NCBI GenBank assembly: GCA_933228895.1
Contig: OW121854.1
Span: forward strand, 135,141,926 to 135,205,925
Direction of reading: 5' to 3'
From: Platycnemis pennipes
Lineage: Eukaryota; Arthropoda; Insecta; Odonata; Platycnemididae
DNA: 64,000 nt
The notes beneath the pieces were generated by a model. The model did not search any database. It worked only from the letters and a program-made list of their open reading frames with translations, and was not told where the DNA came from. The translations under genes and the position numbers were made by a program. Of this stretch, positions 23,253-35,180 are shown piece after piece. Position 1 is the stretch's first letter; each line of letters begins with the position of its first letter.

Positions 23253-26113
23253 ATCATCATCATGGGTCAACAATCCTATATGATTGGTCTGACGCAGCCC
23301 TCCACTCGATTCTTCTGTCGGCCAACCTCTTCTCATATGGACGCAGCTCCTCTCTTTCTTCTTTCATGTCCTTCACGTCCATTCATCTAATACAAGGCCT
23401 GCCTTTTCCATTCACTTTTCCCTCGATGATTGTCTTCATCAGGCCATCGTGTCTTAAGAAATGTAATGTGCAAGCCGGCCGATTAAGTTGTTCCGTCTTC
23501 TTTTTAAGGTGTTCAGTTGACGTAGCTCCTCTCTTTTATATCCTTCAAACCTTGCTCCATATACCTCATACCGGGCCTGCTTTTTCCATTCTTCCAGTTC
23601 ACTTATCCTCGACGATTGTCTTCATCAGGCCTTTCGTGTCTAAACATGTGGTGTGTTAAGTTGTCCGTTTTCTTTTTAATGTTTTCAGCAGACATCTCTT
23701 CCCTCCCACTCTTCTTAAGGCTTCCTCGCTTGTTACTCGATCGATCCATTTTATATTCATCATTCTTCGGTAGCACCACATTTCAAATGCTTCCAGCCTG
23801 GACTTCTCTGCTGCTGTTATTGTCCATGATTCGCTGCCGTATAGTAGAATGCTCCAGATGCATGTTCCAATGAAATGTTTCCTCACTTCAACGCTTGTAT
23901 TTGCAGCTGTAGGCAGAATCTTCTTCTGGTAAAAATGCTCTTTTCGCTTGGGTAATTCTGATGGCAATTTCTCTTTCACTTCATCCATCGCTGGTTCCTC
24001 GGCTTCCCTGGTAGCAGTACTCTTCCACCTCCTCGATTTTTTGTTTTCCTAGTTTAACATTGATCCTGGCTTCATTTCTTCTACTGCTTACCAATACTTT
24101 AGTTTTCTTTTTATTGATTTTATATCTACCTATTGTCCTCTCCACATTTCCTAATGTCTTCTTTAAATCTCCTTCTGTTTCTGCTATGTCTTCGGGTCTT
24201 CGGCGAGTCGCAGCGTCCTGATTTTCTCCCCGTGGATGTTCACTCTCGAAGACTTTTCTTTGAATTCTTGGATGGCTTTCTCGACGTAGATATTGAATAA
24301 TAAGGAGACAGTGCACAGCCGTGTGTCACTTATCTTTATGCAATATTCTCTACTGCTGGGTCCTGATTTGACTACAGGCACCGTATTTTTATATCAGCTG
24401 TGGATAGCTCCTCTATCATTGTACGATACTCCAATTTCTTTCAGAATCCTCAGCATCAAGTTACAATCCACGTTGTCAAATTCCTTCTCCAAATCTACAA
24501 ACACCGGTAATTTCTTATCTATTTTCTTCTACATAAGTAGTCTTGAGGGCCACAATTGCTTCTAGTTTCATTCTATTCTTCTATAGATGATTCTCTGCTA
24601 ATATATTTGAGGCATGCGTCGTCAGGTTTATGGTTCTAAAATGTTCAGCCCTCTTCTTTTGGCAATAGGAATTTATTTATTTATTGTTTTAAATGTTTAC
24701 CCAACATATAAATATAATTACAGGGTAAACAATTAATTATCGAACAAGATAATACAATATTATTAGAACTGGTCAAAACGCTAGACAAAGAAGAAAATAC
24801 AAATATTAATAACATTGGACAAATTATAAATATCTATCAAATATCAATAACATGAACAACATTATCAACATTAACAACATCAACAACATTACCTCAGTGT
24901 GTTAAGTTTAGAAATAAATTCTTTTAAAAATTTATTTCTGTCTTGACATAAATTCAGTTCATTGCAATATTTGTAGTACGTAATACACAATCTATTAACG
25001 GGAGAATTTTTACAATATTCACTATTGACATTCATGACATAAAATGTCGTCATATTTCTACCCTTTCTGGGTGGACCATGGAAATGTATTCGGTTCAACA
25101 ACATGCCACATTCTCCTTTATTTATTACGTCATGTAAAAATATAAGATCATTCAATATTCTTCGATCAAATAGTTTATGGAAATGAAACATTTCCAATAA
25201 GTTGTCGTATTTTACATGATTTTCCATAATAGGATAAACGCGATGTCGAATATAATACATATACCTCAAAAACCTTTTTTGAATTCTCTCAATAATTTCA
25301 CTGTACTTTTTTGCATAAGGGTTCCATATTACAGATGATATTGCCCTTCTCAAAGTCCGTGGGTATCTCTCCTGTTGAGTACATGTCACAGATAGTTTTG
25401 GACATCTGGCTAAATATATTCTCTCCCACATTTTTATTTAGTTCGGCAGGAATATCATCTATTCCAGAAGCCTTATTCTTCCTCATGTCCCTTACAGCTG
25501 CGTCAAATTCTGATCTTAAGATTGGGGCTCCCAAATCATTCTCATTGACTTCAATTCCCTCTTCGATTACTTTACGCTAAGATTGCTTCCATTGTACAAC
25601 TCTTCCAAGTATTCCTTCCATCTCTTCACTTTATCCTCGTGTTCGATTAAGATTTCTCCATTATTTTCCCTAAAGGTATTCATGTTGCAGCCCGTTCCTT
25701 GAAGTGATTCCTCGCCAACTTGTAGGCAACTTTCACATTACCACGTACGAGGTTGCTTTGTGCATCTTCGCATAGATCCTTCATCCACATTTGCCTTTCT
25801 TTTCCCGCTTTATGGTTTATCTCATTCTTTATACTTTTGTAGCAAATTTGTCCTTCTTCATTTTCCACAGTTTTTTATTTTCTTTTCTCTTCAATCAATT
25901 CTAAGATTTCTTTTGCAATCCATGGCTTCTTTTGACAACTTTTCTTCTTCCCAAAACTTCTTCCTGTAGCCCGATTTTGATTATCTCCCATCTCTTTTCT
26001 ACTGATTTCACAGTCGATCTTCTTCTATCTTATTTTCTATTGCCTTCAGAAAGGCCAGCCGTTATAGAAGCTACTTTAATTTCTCTACTTGCCATACATT
26101 CTTCAATGAGTTC
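23253..26113 (-). mobile_element. RTE-like non-LTR retrotransposon, copy A (defective)
   Basis: On the minus strand: a linker region (26113 to about 25600), reverse transcriptase, a C-terminal domain (SILLYGSESWTIT, RLEAFEMWCYRRMM; 23656-23988) and a 3' UTR ending in an ATG/CAT microsatellite at 23253. FDAAVRDMRKNKASGIDDIP marks the start of the RT. The catalytic FADD box is degraded to LAED near 24200, and there are several frameshifts. A second LINE sits inside it (24673-25333). The 3' UTR shows a duplicated segment (around 23390-23460 and 23575-23645, both with GATTGTCTTCATCAGGCC). The family copies RNA into DNA at a nicked target site; this copy cannot. The clade assignment is tentative. 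Confidence 0.75.
24673..25333 (-). mobile_element. 5'-truncated LINE nested in RTE-like copy A
   Basis: About 660 bp on the minus strand carrying the RT C-terminal region of another LINE family (SVIWNPYAKKYSEIIERIQK, FLRYMYYIRHRVYP, DRRILNDLIFLHDVI) with an intact frame to its stop at 24889. It has a short 3' UTR and an (ATAAATA)n tail at 24673. Taking it out brings the two RTE halves together without loss: ...ATATCATC then ATTCCTATTG (minus strand). No target duplication is visible. It is younger than copy A. Confidence 0.75.
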
Positions 26114-26535
26114 TTGCTGAAGTGAATAAGATTGCCCCAAGAGGGAGACTTTTGGAGCGGAAGTTACAGAATTATTCACACCGGATCACTGAATGGTAAC
26201 GCCTGGAGTAGACATAATGCTCAGGAAGAGTGCAGGACTGCGTGTGAAGAGCTTCCTGCAGTACAGTGAAAGGATTATAATGGTGAAGATTGAGACTAAG
26301 CCTACGAATACCATTATGGTTCAAGGTTACATGTCTAAGTCGGACCACGAAGATGAAGAAGTGGAAGACGTCTATGAGGATATCACGGAAGCAGAAGAAA
26401 AGCTAATTATTTTAGCAGATTGGAACGCTGTCGCTGGAAAAGGTCAAGATGGAAGAATAACTGGAAAATATGCCTTGGGAAATCGAAGTTAGAGAGGAGA
26501 AAGACTCATAGAATTCTTCACAAAATACAAATTGG
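26114..26535 (+). pseudogene. RTE-like endonuclease fragment, plus strand
   Basis: AP-endonuclease sequence of the same RTE-like family, in the opposite orientation to copy A: sequence matching SGSYRII, the ILRKSAGLRVK region, VKIETKPTNTIMVQGYMSKSD, DWNAVAGKGQDGRITGKYAL. Frames are broken near 26180 and 26490. The first 245 bp match 28249-28493 in reverse complement, with about 11 mismatches and no gaps. Confidence 0.75.
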
Positions 26536-26544
26536 CGGTGGCGA

Positions 26545-26905
26545 TTGGCTCGCGGCTGAGCTTAAAGCCACCGAGTGCGTCCACTGGGTTGCGGATGGTT
26601 GGTCGACCTCTAGATATAGACGTTAGCTGCGAGATAAGCGAGTATACTCGTCGAATAAGCAGCCGTGGACAAAAAGCGACGGCATTCCGAGGGCGTATTG
26701 GTCTATCCTTGGGTAAGGTAGGCCTTAAATAATACAGAACCTGTGGAGATGCCGTGACTTGGCGATGAAGGCCGCCAACAATTACGCTTCCCATCACCCG
26801 GAGGAGGGGGCAGCAGCTCTTCTTCACATGAGTGAAGGTGGAGACCACAGTGGTCGGTACAGCGACACTCATTTCACTACAGGCGTGGTAACATTTACTA
26901 CCCTT
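26545..26905 (+). mobile_element. 5' leader segment of the RTE-like family
   Basis: GCTGAGCTTAAAGCCACCGA through GGCGTGGTAACATTT matches the reverse complement of 51845-52135, which lies upstream of the endonuclease in copy C. Here it follows the endonuclease fragment, so it is the start of a second, truncated copy or a rearrangement. It ends near 26905 without reaching an endonuclease. Confidence 0.6.
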
Positions 26906-27141
26906 CAAGCCGGTCAGTGTATTTAAATAGCCAGGCCCTACTCGCGGTATTTAAATTTAACAAGAATCCCATTTTGTGCACCTTTGGGAATATTTATTTT
27001 TATATTTGTTAGTTTCAATGATAATAACTTGAAAATTTTGTATGGTATACTACAATGTTGTTCTTATATAATAAAAATTTTAGTTACATCTTTCCTAATA
27101 ATTTTGTTTGTTTATTCACTCAGAATTGGCAAACTTGAGTC
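26906..27141. other. AT-rich spacer, probable piggyBac 3' flank
   Basis: AT-rich, with TTAA-containing stretches near 26930 and 26970 that could be the piggyBac border, but no inverted repeat was confirmed. Confidence 0.35.
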
Positions 27142-28213
27142 CTAAAAGTTAACTTTCGTGTGATAAATGTTGAAGCATTCTTCTAAACATAAGCCAGAAT
27201 TGCAGTCTGGGCACCAGTACACTGTTTCCCACCTTTTGTCTCTAGCTGAGCACACCCTGCATCTTCTCTGAGGCCTGGACTTCTTCTAGGTAGGCGGTAT
27301 TTTTTCAATGAAATGTCTCTCGACCCTCTCGACTAAACGGCGTGCTGACGGATTTGTGGGAGGTCTCCTAGTGGTCGATGTGTTTGAGCTAGCTCCGTAT
27401 TTTTCAAAGAGCCGCTGAATTAGCTGGAGACGAAAGTTTAGATGATCTACCTTATTTTGAACACTATTGAATATTACTAATGTGTTGTGAACCGAAACAT
27501 ACAATAACCTTCTAAATAGTTTTATATACCATTTCTTAGTCTTTTTGCATTCTTATAAATATGGCTGAAACTTTTTATCTTTTAGGTCAACACCACGTAT
27601 TGTAGTGTTGTATTCTACAATACTCACTGGTTTAGTTTTTTCATCCGTTTCACGAAAATTATTGCAATGGAAGGTTGAAATAAATGAAACAGGTTTTTTG
27701 TCTTTCCACTTCATAACCATTATTCTTTCGCAAACTTTTGCTATGTGTTGTCTTTTCCTCAACTTTTCTAACTTTAACTCTTTTGGCACATTTTTTTCAA
27801 GATAATCGTTAAGTTCCAGCAACATTTGTACCGTGATCCAGTTAAAATTTTGATAAGCAGGTGAATTATAATAATTGTCTAACCATAACGAATAGCCTTT
27901 TTCAAAAAGGGGCTATATTAGTTTTACCACTATTGCTTATGTCTTGAGCCCATCAGGAGTTTATGTAATCGAAAATGTTGAACCAGCTCTTGAGTAAACA
28001 ACAAAACTCCATAAGTAGCCTTATTCGATTCGATATGTCTCAAAAAATATTTGTGAAAGACTCAACTATATTATCAAAAAGTACTGTCGGACCACATTTC
28101 CCAATGGAAGGAATTTTTTTTGGAATGTTGCATTCATCACAACCACCCCAGACCCAAGAAAAGGAAAGATCATGTGCCCTACTTGGATCACCGTCACTTT
28201 CGTCTTCGCTATT
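27142..28213 (-). pseudogene. piggyBac-type transposase remnant
   Basis: Minus strand, broken into three or more frames. The N-terminal part (28213-27860) reads EDESDGDPSRAHDLSFSW. The central DDE part contains VMKWKDKKPVSFISTFHC and YNTTIRGVDLKDKKF, the last catalytic Asp region. The C-terminus has SARRLVERHF-like sequence and a cysteine-rich zinc finger (CRVCSARDK, YWCPDCNSGLCLE) ending at a stop at 27142. Frameshifts lie near 27510 and 27550, and a middle section with the first two catalytic Asp residues is missing around 27840. It is inserted beside RTE-like copy B, which is cut at 28249. Confidence 0.8.
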
Positions 28214-28248
28214 TTAAACGTGGGGAAGGGTATTCACTGAGTAATCAC

Positions 28249-28842
28249 CTTCATCTTCGTGGTCCGACTTAGACATTTAACCTTGAACCATAATGGTATT
28301 CGTAGGCTTAGTCTCAATCTTCACCATTATAATCCTTTCACTGTACTGCAGTACCTTCTTTACACGCAGTCCTGCACTCTTCCTGAGCATTATGTCTACT
28401 CCAGGCATTGCCATTCAGTGATCCGGTGAGAATAATTCTGTAACTTCCGCTCCAAAAGTATCCCTCTTGGGTCAATCTTATTCACTTCAGCAATTCACTG
28501 ATTCCTAGTATGTCGAGGTCCATTCTCCGCATTTCCACCTTTAGGTTCTCCAATCTTCCGCAGATCCGAAGTGATCGCACGTCCCTGCCCTAAAATCACA
28601 CTGAAGAGAATCCGAATGGGGGACTATTTTACCTCCGGATTATTTTACTCAAGAGGGTTCCTTCACGTCTTCATAAGAAAGAAAAGAGTGGAGTAGCTGC
28701 AACTCCTCGGGATAATAAATTGGTGTTTTCCCCTTGCCTTCTTCCACTTCGCAGTACTATAGCCGTTAAAGTTAATGTTACCACGCAAGGCCATTGTGGT
28801 CTCCAACTTTTCTTTCATGAGGGTAAAAACTGGAGAGCCATG
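28249..28842 (-). pseudogene. RTE-like copy B: endonuclease start and 5' leader
   Basis: Minus strand. 28842-28600 matches the 5' leader of copy C. 28590-28249 is the start of the endonuclease (MRRMDLDILGISE, then sequence matching 26114-26358). It is cut on the left next to the piggyBac remnant. Copies A and B share a variant just after GISE that copy C lacks, so they belong to one subfamily. Confidence 0.7.
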
Positions 28843-30386
28843 GGGGTTGTTTTTAAATTAACCTTAATAAGATATTTATGTTAAACAGAATAATTTTTGA
28901 TTTTTTTATGCCATCATTATATCAGGAAGAATTGTGCTTCAGAAACATCCGTCGATTTTGTAAATAAGACGTCGATTTTAATCTGGCAGGGCAGCCAAAC
29001 GCTGGGATTTACCTAAATCCGCAGGATAAAGGCCCCATGTACTGAGACAGCTAGCGCCGCGAGTGGCCACTTTCTACATATTATTGAGGATTCGCTTCGT
29101 GAGGCCGGTAACGCGAAATATTGAAAATGAAAAGCGATATTCGCATTTTTGGATCTGGGCTAAGGCGGGCTCGAAGCGAACCGTCCTTCGGCGGCGGCGG
29201 CGGGCCGTGCAGCGTAAGAATAGCGTGAATCCTGCACAACTCGAAGCCAGGTTTGACGATATGAGAATGCCCTTCACAACAGACGGAAGTGAGTCTCCTA
29301 GCAGCTGAAGTGAGTAATACCGCCGGCTGCTCCATTCTACTCATTGACGCAGGTCAAAGGTGAATGTTTTCCAGCGAGGTAGCCCATTTTTCAGAATTAA
29401 AAGAGGGCGTTCGAAGGCAGAAAGGGAGGAAATAGTTTGAAAAGCGTGAAAACAGTTGGCAACCAACAAAATTAGTGGGAAGGTGAGGGAAACTACATGC
29501 CAAAAACATGGAAATGGACAGAAATGGATAGAAATTGATGAAATGGAAATGCGGTGTTCACTTGTTCTTGAAGTTGCGAACCCCTCGGCGAGGATCTTAG
29601 CCAACGGTCGGCCCCAGAGAGAATAAGACACAGACGTCATCTCGTCCTCGGTTTCCAATGATACTGGCTGTTTTCATTTCTTTTAAAACTGATATTTACT
29701 TGATCTATGGAATTTATTTATCAATATCATGTGTTTGATCCTGCAATTTCAAAGCCGTGTTCAAGCTGTTTGTTTTTTCCTGGGAGTACTGACTTCTTGG
29801 TTTCTTGTCTTGGACAACTGGTTTCGACAGTTCTACTCTCTTTCGCGGTTCAAATACATGCCTCTGACAGTGAACATGTGTTCTCCGATGCAGTAGCATA
29901 TAAAAGTCCAGCTGTACAATAAGCGGTAGTCGTCCGTGGAGCCATGAACTGATTGATACTTTTACTAACTTTTTCATCTTTTTCGGCGGTGAATATTCCT
30001 CCCACACACACTCTACATGAAGCGATACGTTTCAAACAATGAACTTAGGAAACTTTCTATTCCTAAAGACTCAGATTAAGTAGATATTTTCTGCGGGGTC
30101 GTTGTTGAGAATATTATAGGAGTATGACGGCATATTGCTCATTTCGAAACTGCATATTACTTGAAAGTCAGAGACGCCCTGAAATCATGCGAAGTCGTCT
30201 TTATGGGCAATTTCTCGGAGAAATTTTCTTTTCTGTACCGAGATTTCAAATTTAAGTATGCTGCAGTAAAGCAACCACATCACCAACGGCCATTGAATCT
30301 ACCCTCACAGCAGGAGGAAAAACGGAGACGAAAGTGATTTCTTCTTTCGACTTCCCTTGAATTTTTCCTGCAATAAGTACCTATTC
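28843..30386. other. no gene recognised; CpG-rich patch 29040-29340
   Basis: CTAGCGCCGCGAGTGGC at 29051-29067 is the reverse complement of 13623-13639. A (CGG)n-like run lies at 29190-29205. 29505-29560 repeats the GGAAATGG pattern of 22200-22460. No coding family recognised. Confidence 0.4.
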
Positions 30387-30880
30387 ATCTACGTCTACAT
30401 AATACCCTGCAAGCCACTATAATGGAGTGTGGCAGGGAGTGATTTCTCACCGAACATGCGCTACATATCATGCATAAAAAAGGATTAGTATTAATGTACT
30501 AGTATAAACTTCACCATTAAAAAAAATAAAAATAGCAAAGTAAGCATGCAAAAACATGCTGTTAGTTGGGTTACCTTCAAGTCCTTATACCAACATTGAG
30601 CTACCAATGTTATCCATTGCTACACTCGTATTTACCGCTAATCATATCCCTAATTGTACGAAGAAAAAAAGGACATTTTGAGTCTGTCAGTTCGTCAATC
30701 AATTTCTCTAATTTTGTAATCATGGTTCAGTCTACCATAGCAAGTTGGGGTTCGCAAAATATTTTTAACTTCATCACTGAAAATATTATCTGCGAATGTA
30801 TTTAAGAGATTCACTCTAAATTTGAACCTGCGATCTGACAATGATTCTCATTTTAATTAATTTAATAAACTGGTAAAACT
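30387..30880 (-). mobile_element. (TACATC)n-tailed LINE, 3' part, degraded copy
   Basis: Tail ATCTACGTCTACATAATACC, then the 3' UTR and the end of the coding region in decayed form, colinear with 32771-33325. Several stops and frameshifts interrupt the C-terminal coding part. Confidence 0.75.
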
Positions 30881-31084
30881 AAAAAAGCATTGCTGTAAAC
30901 AACATTCATATTTTGCTGGACCAGAGAATAGAATTAACGCGTAAACATGTATTGAGCACGAATAGGGTGCAGAATATTCAGTCAGCATTGTTCTATGCTC
31001 ACCTTCTGATATTGCTCAAGTACACTTTAAATAGGTGTAATAACGACTTTAAGATTTTGGTATGTGAATCGTATTTTAAGATGT

Positions 31085-31265
31085 GACAAATTTTCATTAA
31101 ATAAATAAAGAGAGACAAAAAAATTATTTTCAACGCAGCTAAATATTAAGTACGAAACGAATTCTATTGACTCGCATAGCATCATTTATTTTTGACTGCT
31201 TCCGATGACTTACCTCATTCATAGGTGTGAAGTATTGTTGGGAAAATGATTTCAAACAAAATGGT
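31085..31265. repeat. diverged duplicate of 33845-34050
   Basis: Colinear stretches such as GACTCGCATAG, TTTTTGACTG and GTGTGAAG recur at 33845-34050. Both lie to the right of a LINE copy, so a larger block may have been duplicated. Confidence 0.5.
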
Positions 31266-31634
31266 TAAAAAGGGGTGCATGATTTAATTAACGAGAAGGA
31301 AAGGAAAAGCAAGGAATGACGGGGTGAAGATAGGGTCTGGAAGGCAATGAAATGTAGGAGAGAAACAAAATATCGGTTGAGTTGTAGTTGAGTAGCGCTC
31401 AGTCTTTCGCGTTGATTGCCCAGAGAGTAAAATATGAAGGATGGGTGATGGAGGGTGACAAATGGTGTTTTCTTGAGAAAGAGAGAAGTGTGGAAAAGAG
31501 GTTGCGGGAGACATGCTAAAATGTTATGCGAGGGAAGTAGGATAAAGGTGAGGAAAACAACACTGAAAGCCAAAGTAAAGATGGTTTCCCCGACCGCCGC
31601 TGCAAGGTCCTCGCTGTCCTCGTGTTTCCTTGGG
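31266..31634. other. no gene recognised
   Basis: Purine-rich on the plus strand, which gives spurious minus-strand frames. No family signature. Confidence 0.35.
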
Positions 31635-31902
31635 CGTCGGTCACATATCCGGGACGCAAATATGGCACGGGCAGAGGGGATTCAAGAGCATGTTTCCGGT
31701 TGCAACTGGAGAGAAGAAGGTGAAAGAGAGAGAAAGAGTGTGTTCCTGTGTGTGTGTGCTGTGTGAAGAAGACGCCAGAATACTGTGCGGTCGACTGACG
31801 CCAGTGGCGGGCGTTACGCCTACACTCGAGAATATTTTTCTTTCTTAAATGAAATATTGCTTCTGGCCAATTTATTTAAAGTGTAGAGGAGGGTTACATC
31901 TA
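31635..31902 (-). repeat. arm Y of the inverted repeat (partner of 21881-22140)
   Basis: Reverse complement of arm X. It ends GGGTTACA in plus orientation, as an LTR would. It carries 10 extra bases (GAGAGAGAAA) and a CA run two bases shorter. Confidence 0.75.
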
Positions 31903-32770
31903 AAAAAGCAAGGAATGGTAGAATAATCGTTTGTTATGCCGCATCCGACCCGCACCCGAGCGTCCCTCCTTCGAGGTTGCTAGGCGCGGCGACACGCCGA
32001 CAAAATGGGTTCTTGCCCTTAGCGTCGGAATGGTCAGAATAAGTACACCACACTGGTTGTGAGTTTCTCAGATTTTATATTATGACAAATAGAAATGTGA
32101 TACAAAGCAGTGGGGGAATGTGCAATGAACCTTTACACTGGAAGAGCCGAGAGAGAGAGAGAGGGGAATATGGAGCAAAGCTTAGATCTTACCAAGGAAC
32201 GGCTTCCGATGACGGATTCCTGTCGACCGACCAGACATTCGGGAACGGACTCCCGAAACGATCTCCTGCGCCGCACTCCCCTTGAGTGCTGGCTGCATTT
32301 CAGTATATATCAGTACAGCATATAAAGGGCCGAACGAAGGTGAAACTTTCCGTCTCTTGGGACGCAAATAGGTATTTGTCTCCCGGACATTCAAGATCCG
32401 CAAAAGGTGAACATCCTAAGGAGGGCAGAAGTATTGGAAAGGAATAATATTTTGTGCTTATTTTGATCTCTCTCTCCCTATCTCCGAATTCCGGCGCCTA
32501 ACACGTTGACGAAGCTATAGTATACGACCACCAACGAACAACACAAATGACAACACAAATCTTACCCAATTGACTGTTATCGTACCGTACCTTGTGGACC
32601 TTTCACATATTTATTGTTACTGTATTATTTGGTTGTGTTTATTGTTGGCAATTCTGTGTTTCGCGGTAGAGGTGGATCAACGGAGGTATTACAGCTAACA
32701 TCCATCGCTCGCAGAACCTTTTTCTACACAGTTCTTACAGTTTTCGGCTACACATTTAACATTTGACATA
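31903..32770. other. no gene recognised; possible LTR-like promoter near 32320
   Basis: GTACAGCATATAAAGGGCC (32310-32329) could be a TATA box in an unknown element. Otherwise no supported feature. Confidence 0.3.
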
Positions 32771-33325
32771 ACATCTACATCTACATCTACATAATACCCT
32801 GCAAGCCACCACAAGGGTGTGTGGCAGGGGGTGATTGCTCACCAAACATGCACTACATATCATGCATAAAAAAGGAATAGTATTAATATAGTAGTCAGAA
32901 CTACACTATTTAAAAAAGATAGAAATTGCAAAGAAAACATGCAAAAACATTCTGTTAGTAGGGTTAGCTTTAAGTACTCATACCAACATGCAGCTACCAA
33001 TGCCATTCATTGCTACTCTCCGATAGGACATATTTACCGTTATTCGTATCTCTTATTGTGCGAGGGAAAAAGGACATTTTGAATCGGTCAGTTCGGCAAT
33101 CAATTTCTCTAACTTTATGATTATGGTCCAGTCTGCCATAGTAAGTTGGGGTTCGTAAAATATTTTTAACATCATCACTGAAAATATTGCCTTGGAATTT
33201 GTGGAAGAGATTAAGTCTAAATTTCAACCTGCGATCTGACAATGATTCCCATTTCAATTCATTTAATAGACTGGTTACGCTAATATAATTATCGTATCGT
33301 CCCTTTACAAATCTTGCCGATAAAA
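32771..33325 (-). mobile_element. (TACATC)n-tailed LINE, 3' part with coding end
   Basis: The tail is four repeats of the ACATCT type from 32771. An 87-residue frame (33257-32994) encodes the end of the LINE ORF2: KWESLSDRRLKFRLNLFHKF, ILRTPTYYGRLDHNHK, FFPRTIRDTNNGKYV. It is 5'-truncated at about 33325. The encoded part lies after the RT domain. Confidence 0.8.
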
Positions 33326-34039
33326 CATCTAGGCTATTGGTTAGATGATGCCCTATTTGCTATGTTTGGTATATTATTAATCGAGATATTAATCCGTTCT
33401 GCCACCTTCACGTGTGAATCAAATTACTATAAATAGTATGATAATTTGTTAAACCTATTCAAATGGCATAATGGCATTTATCTAAATATTTTTCTTAGTA
33501 CTTTACATTAATTAATTACAGACCTTGGAGATATTTCCGCATTTCTTATTCCTTTATTGATCCCACTGGTCGCATATACTACTACAATCGAATTAGCTTT
33601 GTTTATATGGATAATTATGGATAGTTGTGCGGCTTTTGTTGTAAATAACTTTTGCGTTGCCGAAGTGCACCGGTTCAGGCCTCACAAACTCCAAGATGGC
33701 GGAGAGGCTTAAACGTTTCTTATCCGTGTCACGTTCTCGAATTCTGCTCTTGATGGATCTTCCCGTTCACCCTAGGCGTGATTTTCCACACGAGCACTGA
33801 AGCTGGTAGACCCCTTCCTAGTGTAGAGACAATGACTAATTTTGATTTCAGTGAATAAAAAGAGATATAAATAATATTTTCAACTCATATAAATATTAAA
33901 AAGGAAACTAATTCAACTGCCTCGCATAGTGTATATTGGTTTTTGACTGATTACGAAGACTTACTACATTCATATGACACATTTATATGTGTGAAGACGT
34001 ATTGGGAAAGGATTACAAACAAAAGGATTTACCAAGAGG
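33326..34039. other. AT-rich spacer with the duplicate block 33845-34050
   Basis: No gene. The right part repeats 31085-31265. Confidence 0.4.
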
Positions 34040-35180
34040 TGACCGTTTTAAATAACGGGTATGGGAAAAAAGAAACCAGTAAAAGAGCGTTGGGAAAACA
34101 TTAAATGTGGACTACAGGAAGCCGCAAAAGAAGTTCTTGGAAGAAGAAAAGTTGTAAAGAAGAAGCCATGGATCACGGAAGAAGTCTTAGATTTGATTGA
34201 AGAAAGAAGAAAGTACAAGAATTCGAAAACTGAAGAAGGGCAGCTTTGCTACAAAAGAATAAGGAACGAAATAAGTCGCAAAGCCAGGAAAGCTAGAGAA
34301 ATGTGGATGAACAATCTGTGCTAAGATGTACAAAACAACCTTACCATCGGAAAGGTGGAAGCTGCTTACGGGATAATGAGGAACCACTTCAAGGAAAAAA
34401 GCACAAGAAGCAATGTTATAAGGGACAAGAATGGAGAACTTTTGATTGAAAATGAAGACAAAGTGAAGAGATGGAAATAATATCTGGAAGATTTATACAA
34501 CGGGAACAATCTCAGCACGAAAGTGATTGAGGAGGAAAGAGAAGTCGAGAAGGATGATATGGGAGCATCAATATTGAGATCGGAATTCGACGCAGCAATA
34601 AGGGACCTTCGGATGAATAAGGCTTCTGGAATTGATGATATACCCGCAGAACTGATAAGGAATGCGAGAGAGAGGACATTGGCCCATGTTTATAAGATCA
34701 TCTGCGACATGTAATCAACAGGAGAAATACCCAGGGACTTCGAGAAAAACATCATCATTCCTATTCCCAAAAAGAAGAGAGCGGAGAAATGCGAAAATTT
34801 TAGGACCATAAGCCTGACGACACATGCATCGAAGATATTGACAAGGATCGTCTACAGAAGAATAGAACGAAAAGCAGAGGAGTTCCTAGATGAAGATCAA
34901 TTCAGATTGAGGAAAAGTAAGGGTACAAGAGAAGCAATATTGGCCCCTCGGCTGCTTATAGAGGAGAGAATGGAGAAGAACAAACCGACCTTGATTGCAT
35001 TTGTGGATTTAGAGAAGGCTTTTGGCAACGTGGATTGGAATTCAATGTTTCGAATTCTGAAAGGAATTGGAGTTTCCTACAATGCTCGAAGAATTATCCA
35101 CACTTTGTACAAAAACCAATTAGCTGTGATGAAATCTGGACATTCGGCATCTTGGACATCGGGCCCGCTCCTACTCATCG
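34040..35180 (+). pseudogene. RTE-like copy D: linker and reverse transcriptase fragment
   Basis: Starts in the linker between endonuclease and RT (VKERWENIKCGLQEAAKEVL, CYKRIRNEISRKARKAREMW) and enters the RT at ILRSEFDAAIRDLRMNKASG. Further on are FRTISLTTHASKILTRIVYR and motif A as FVDLEKAF followed by GNVDW. There are stops at 34322 and 34712 and a stop or shift before 34838. The FADD box and all downstream sequence are missing, so the copy is truncated at both ends. It is on the plus strand, opposite to copies A to C. Confidence 0.8.

Noticed and set aside
23253..26535. Twin-priming 5' inversion of RTE-like copy A
   Set aside because: The plus-strand endonuclease is followed by a 5' leader in the same orientation and has a closely matching partner in copy B, so simple twin priming does not explain the order.
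26489..26908. 139-codon open frame on the minus strand
   Set aside because: It lies antisense to the RTE-like 5' leader, shows no family motif, and is not kept open in the matching leader of copy C.
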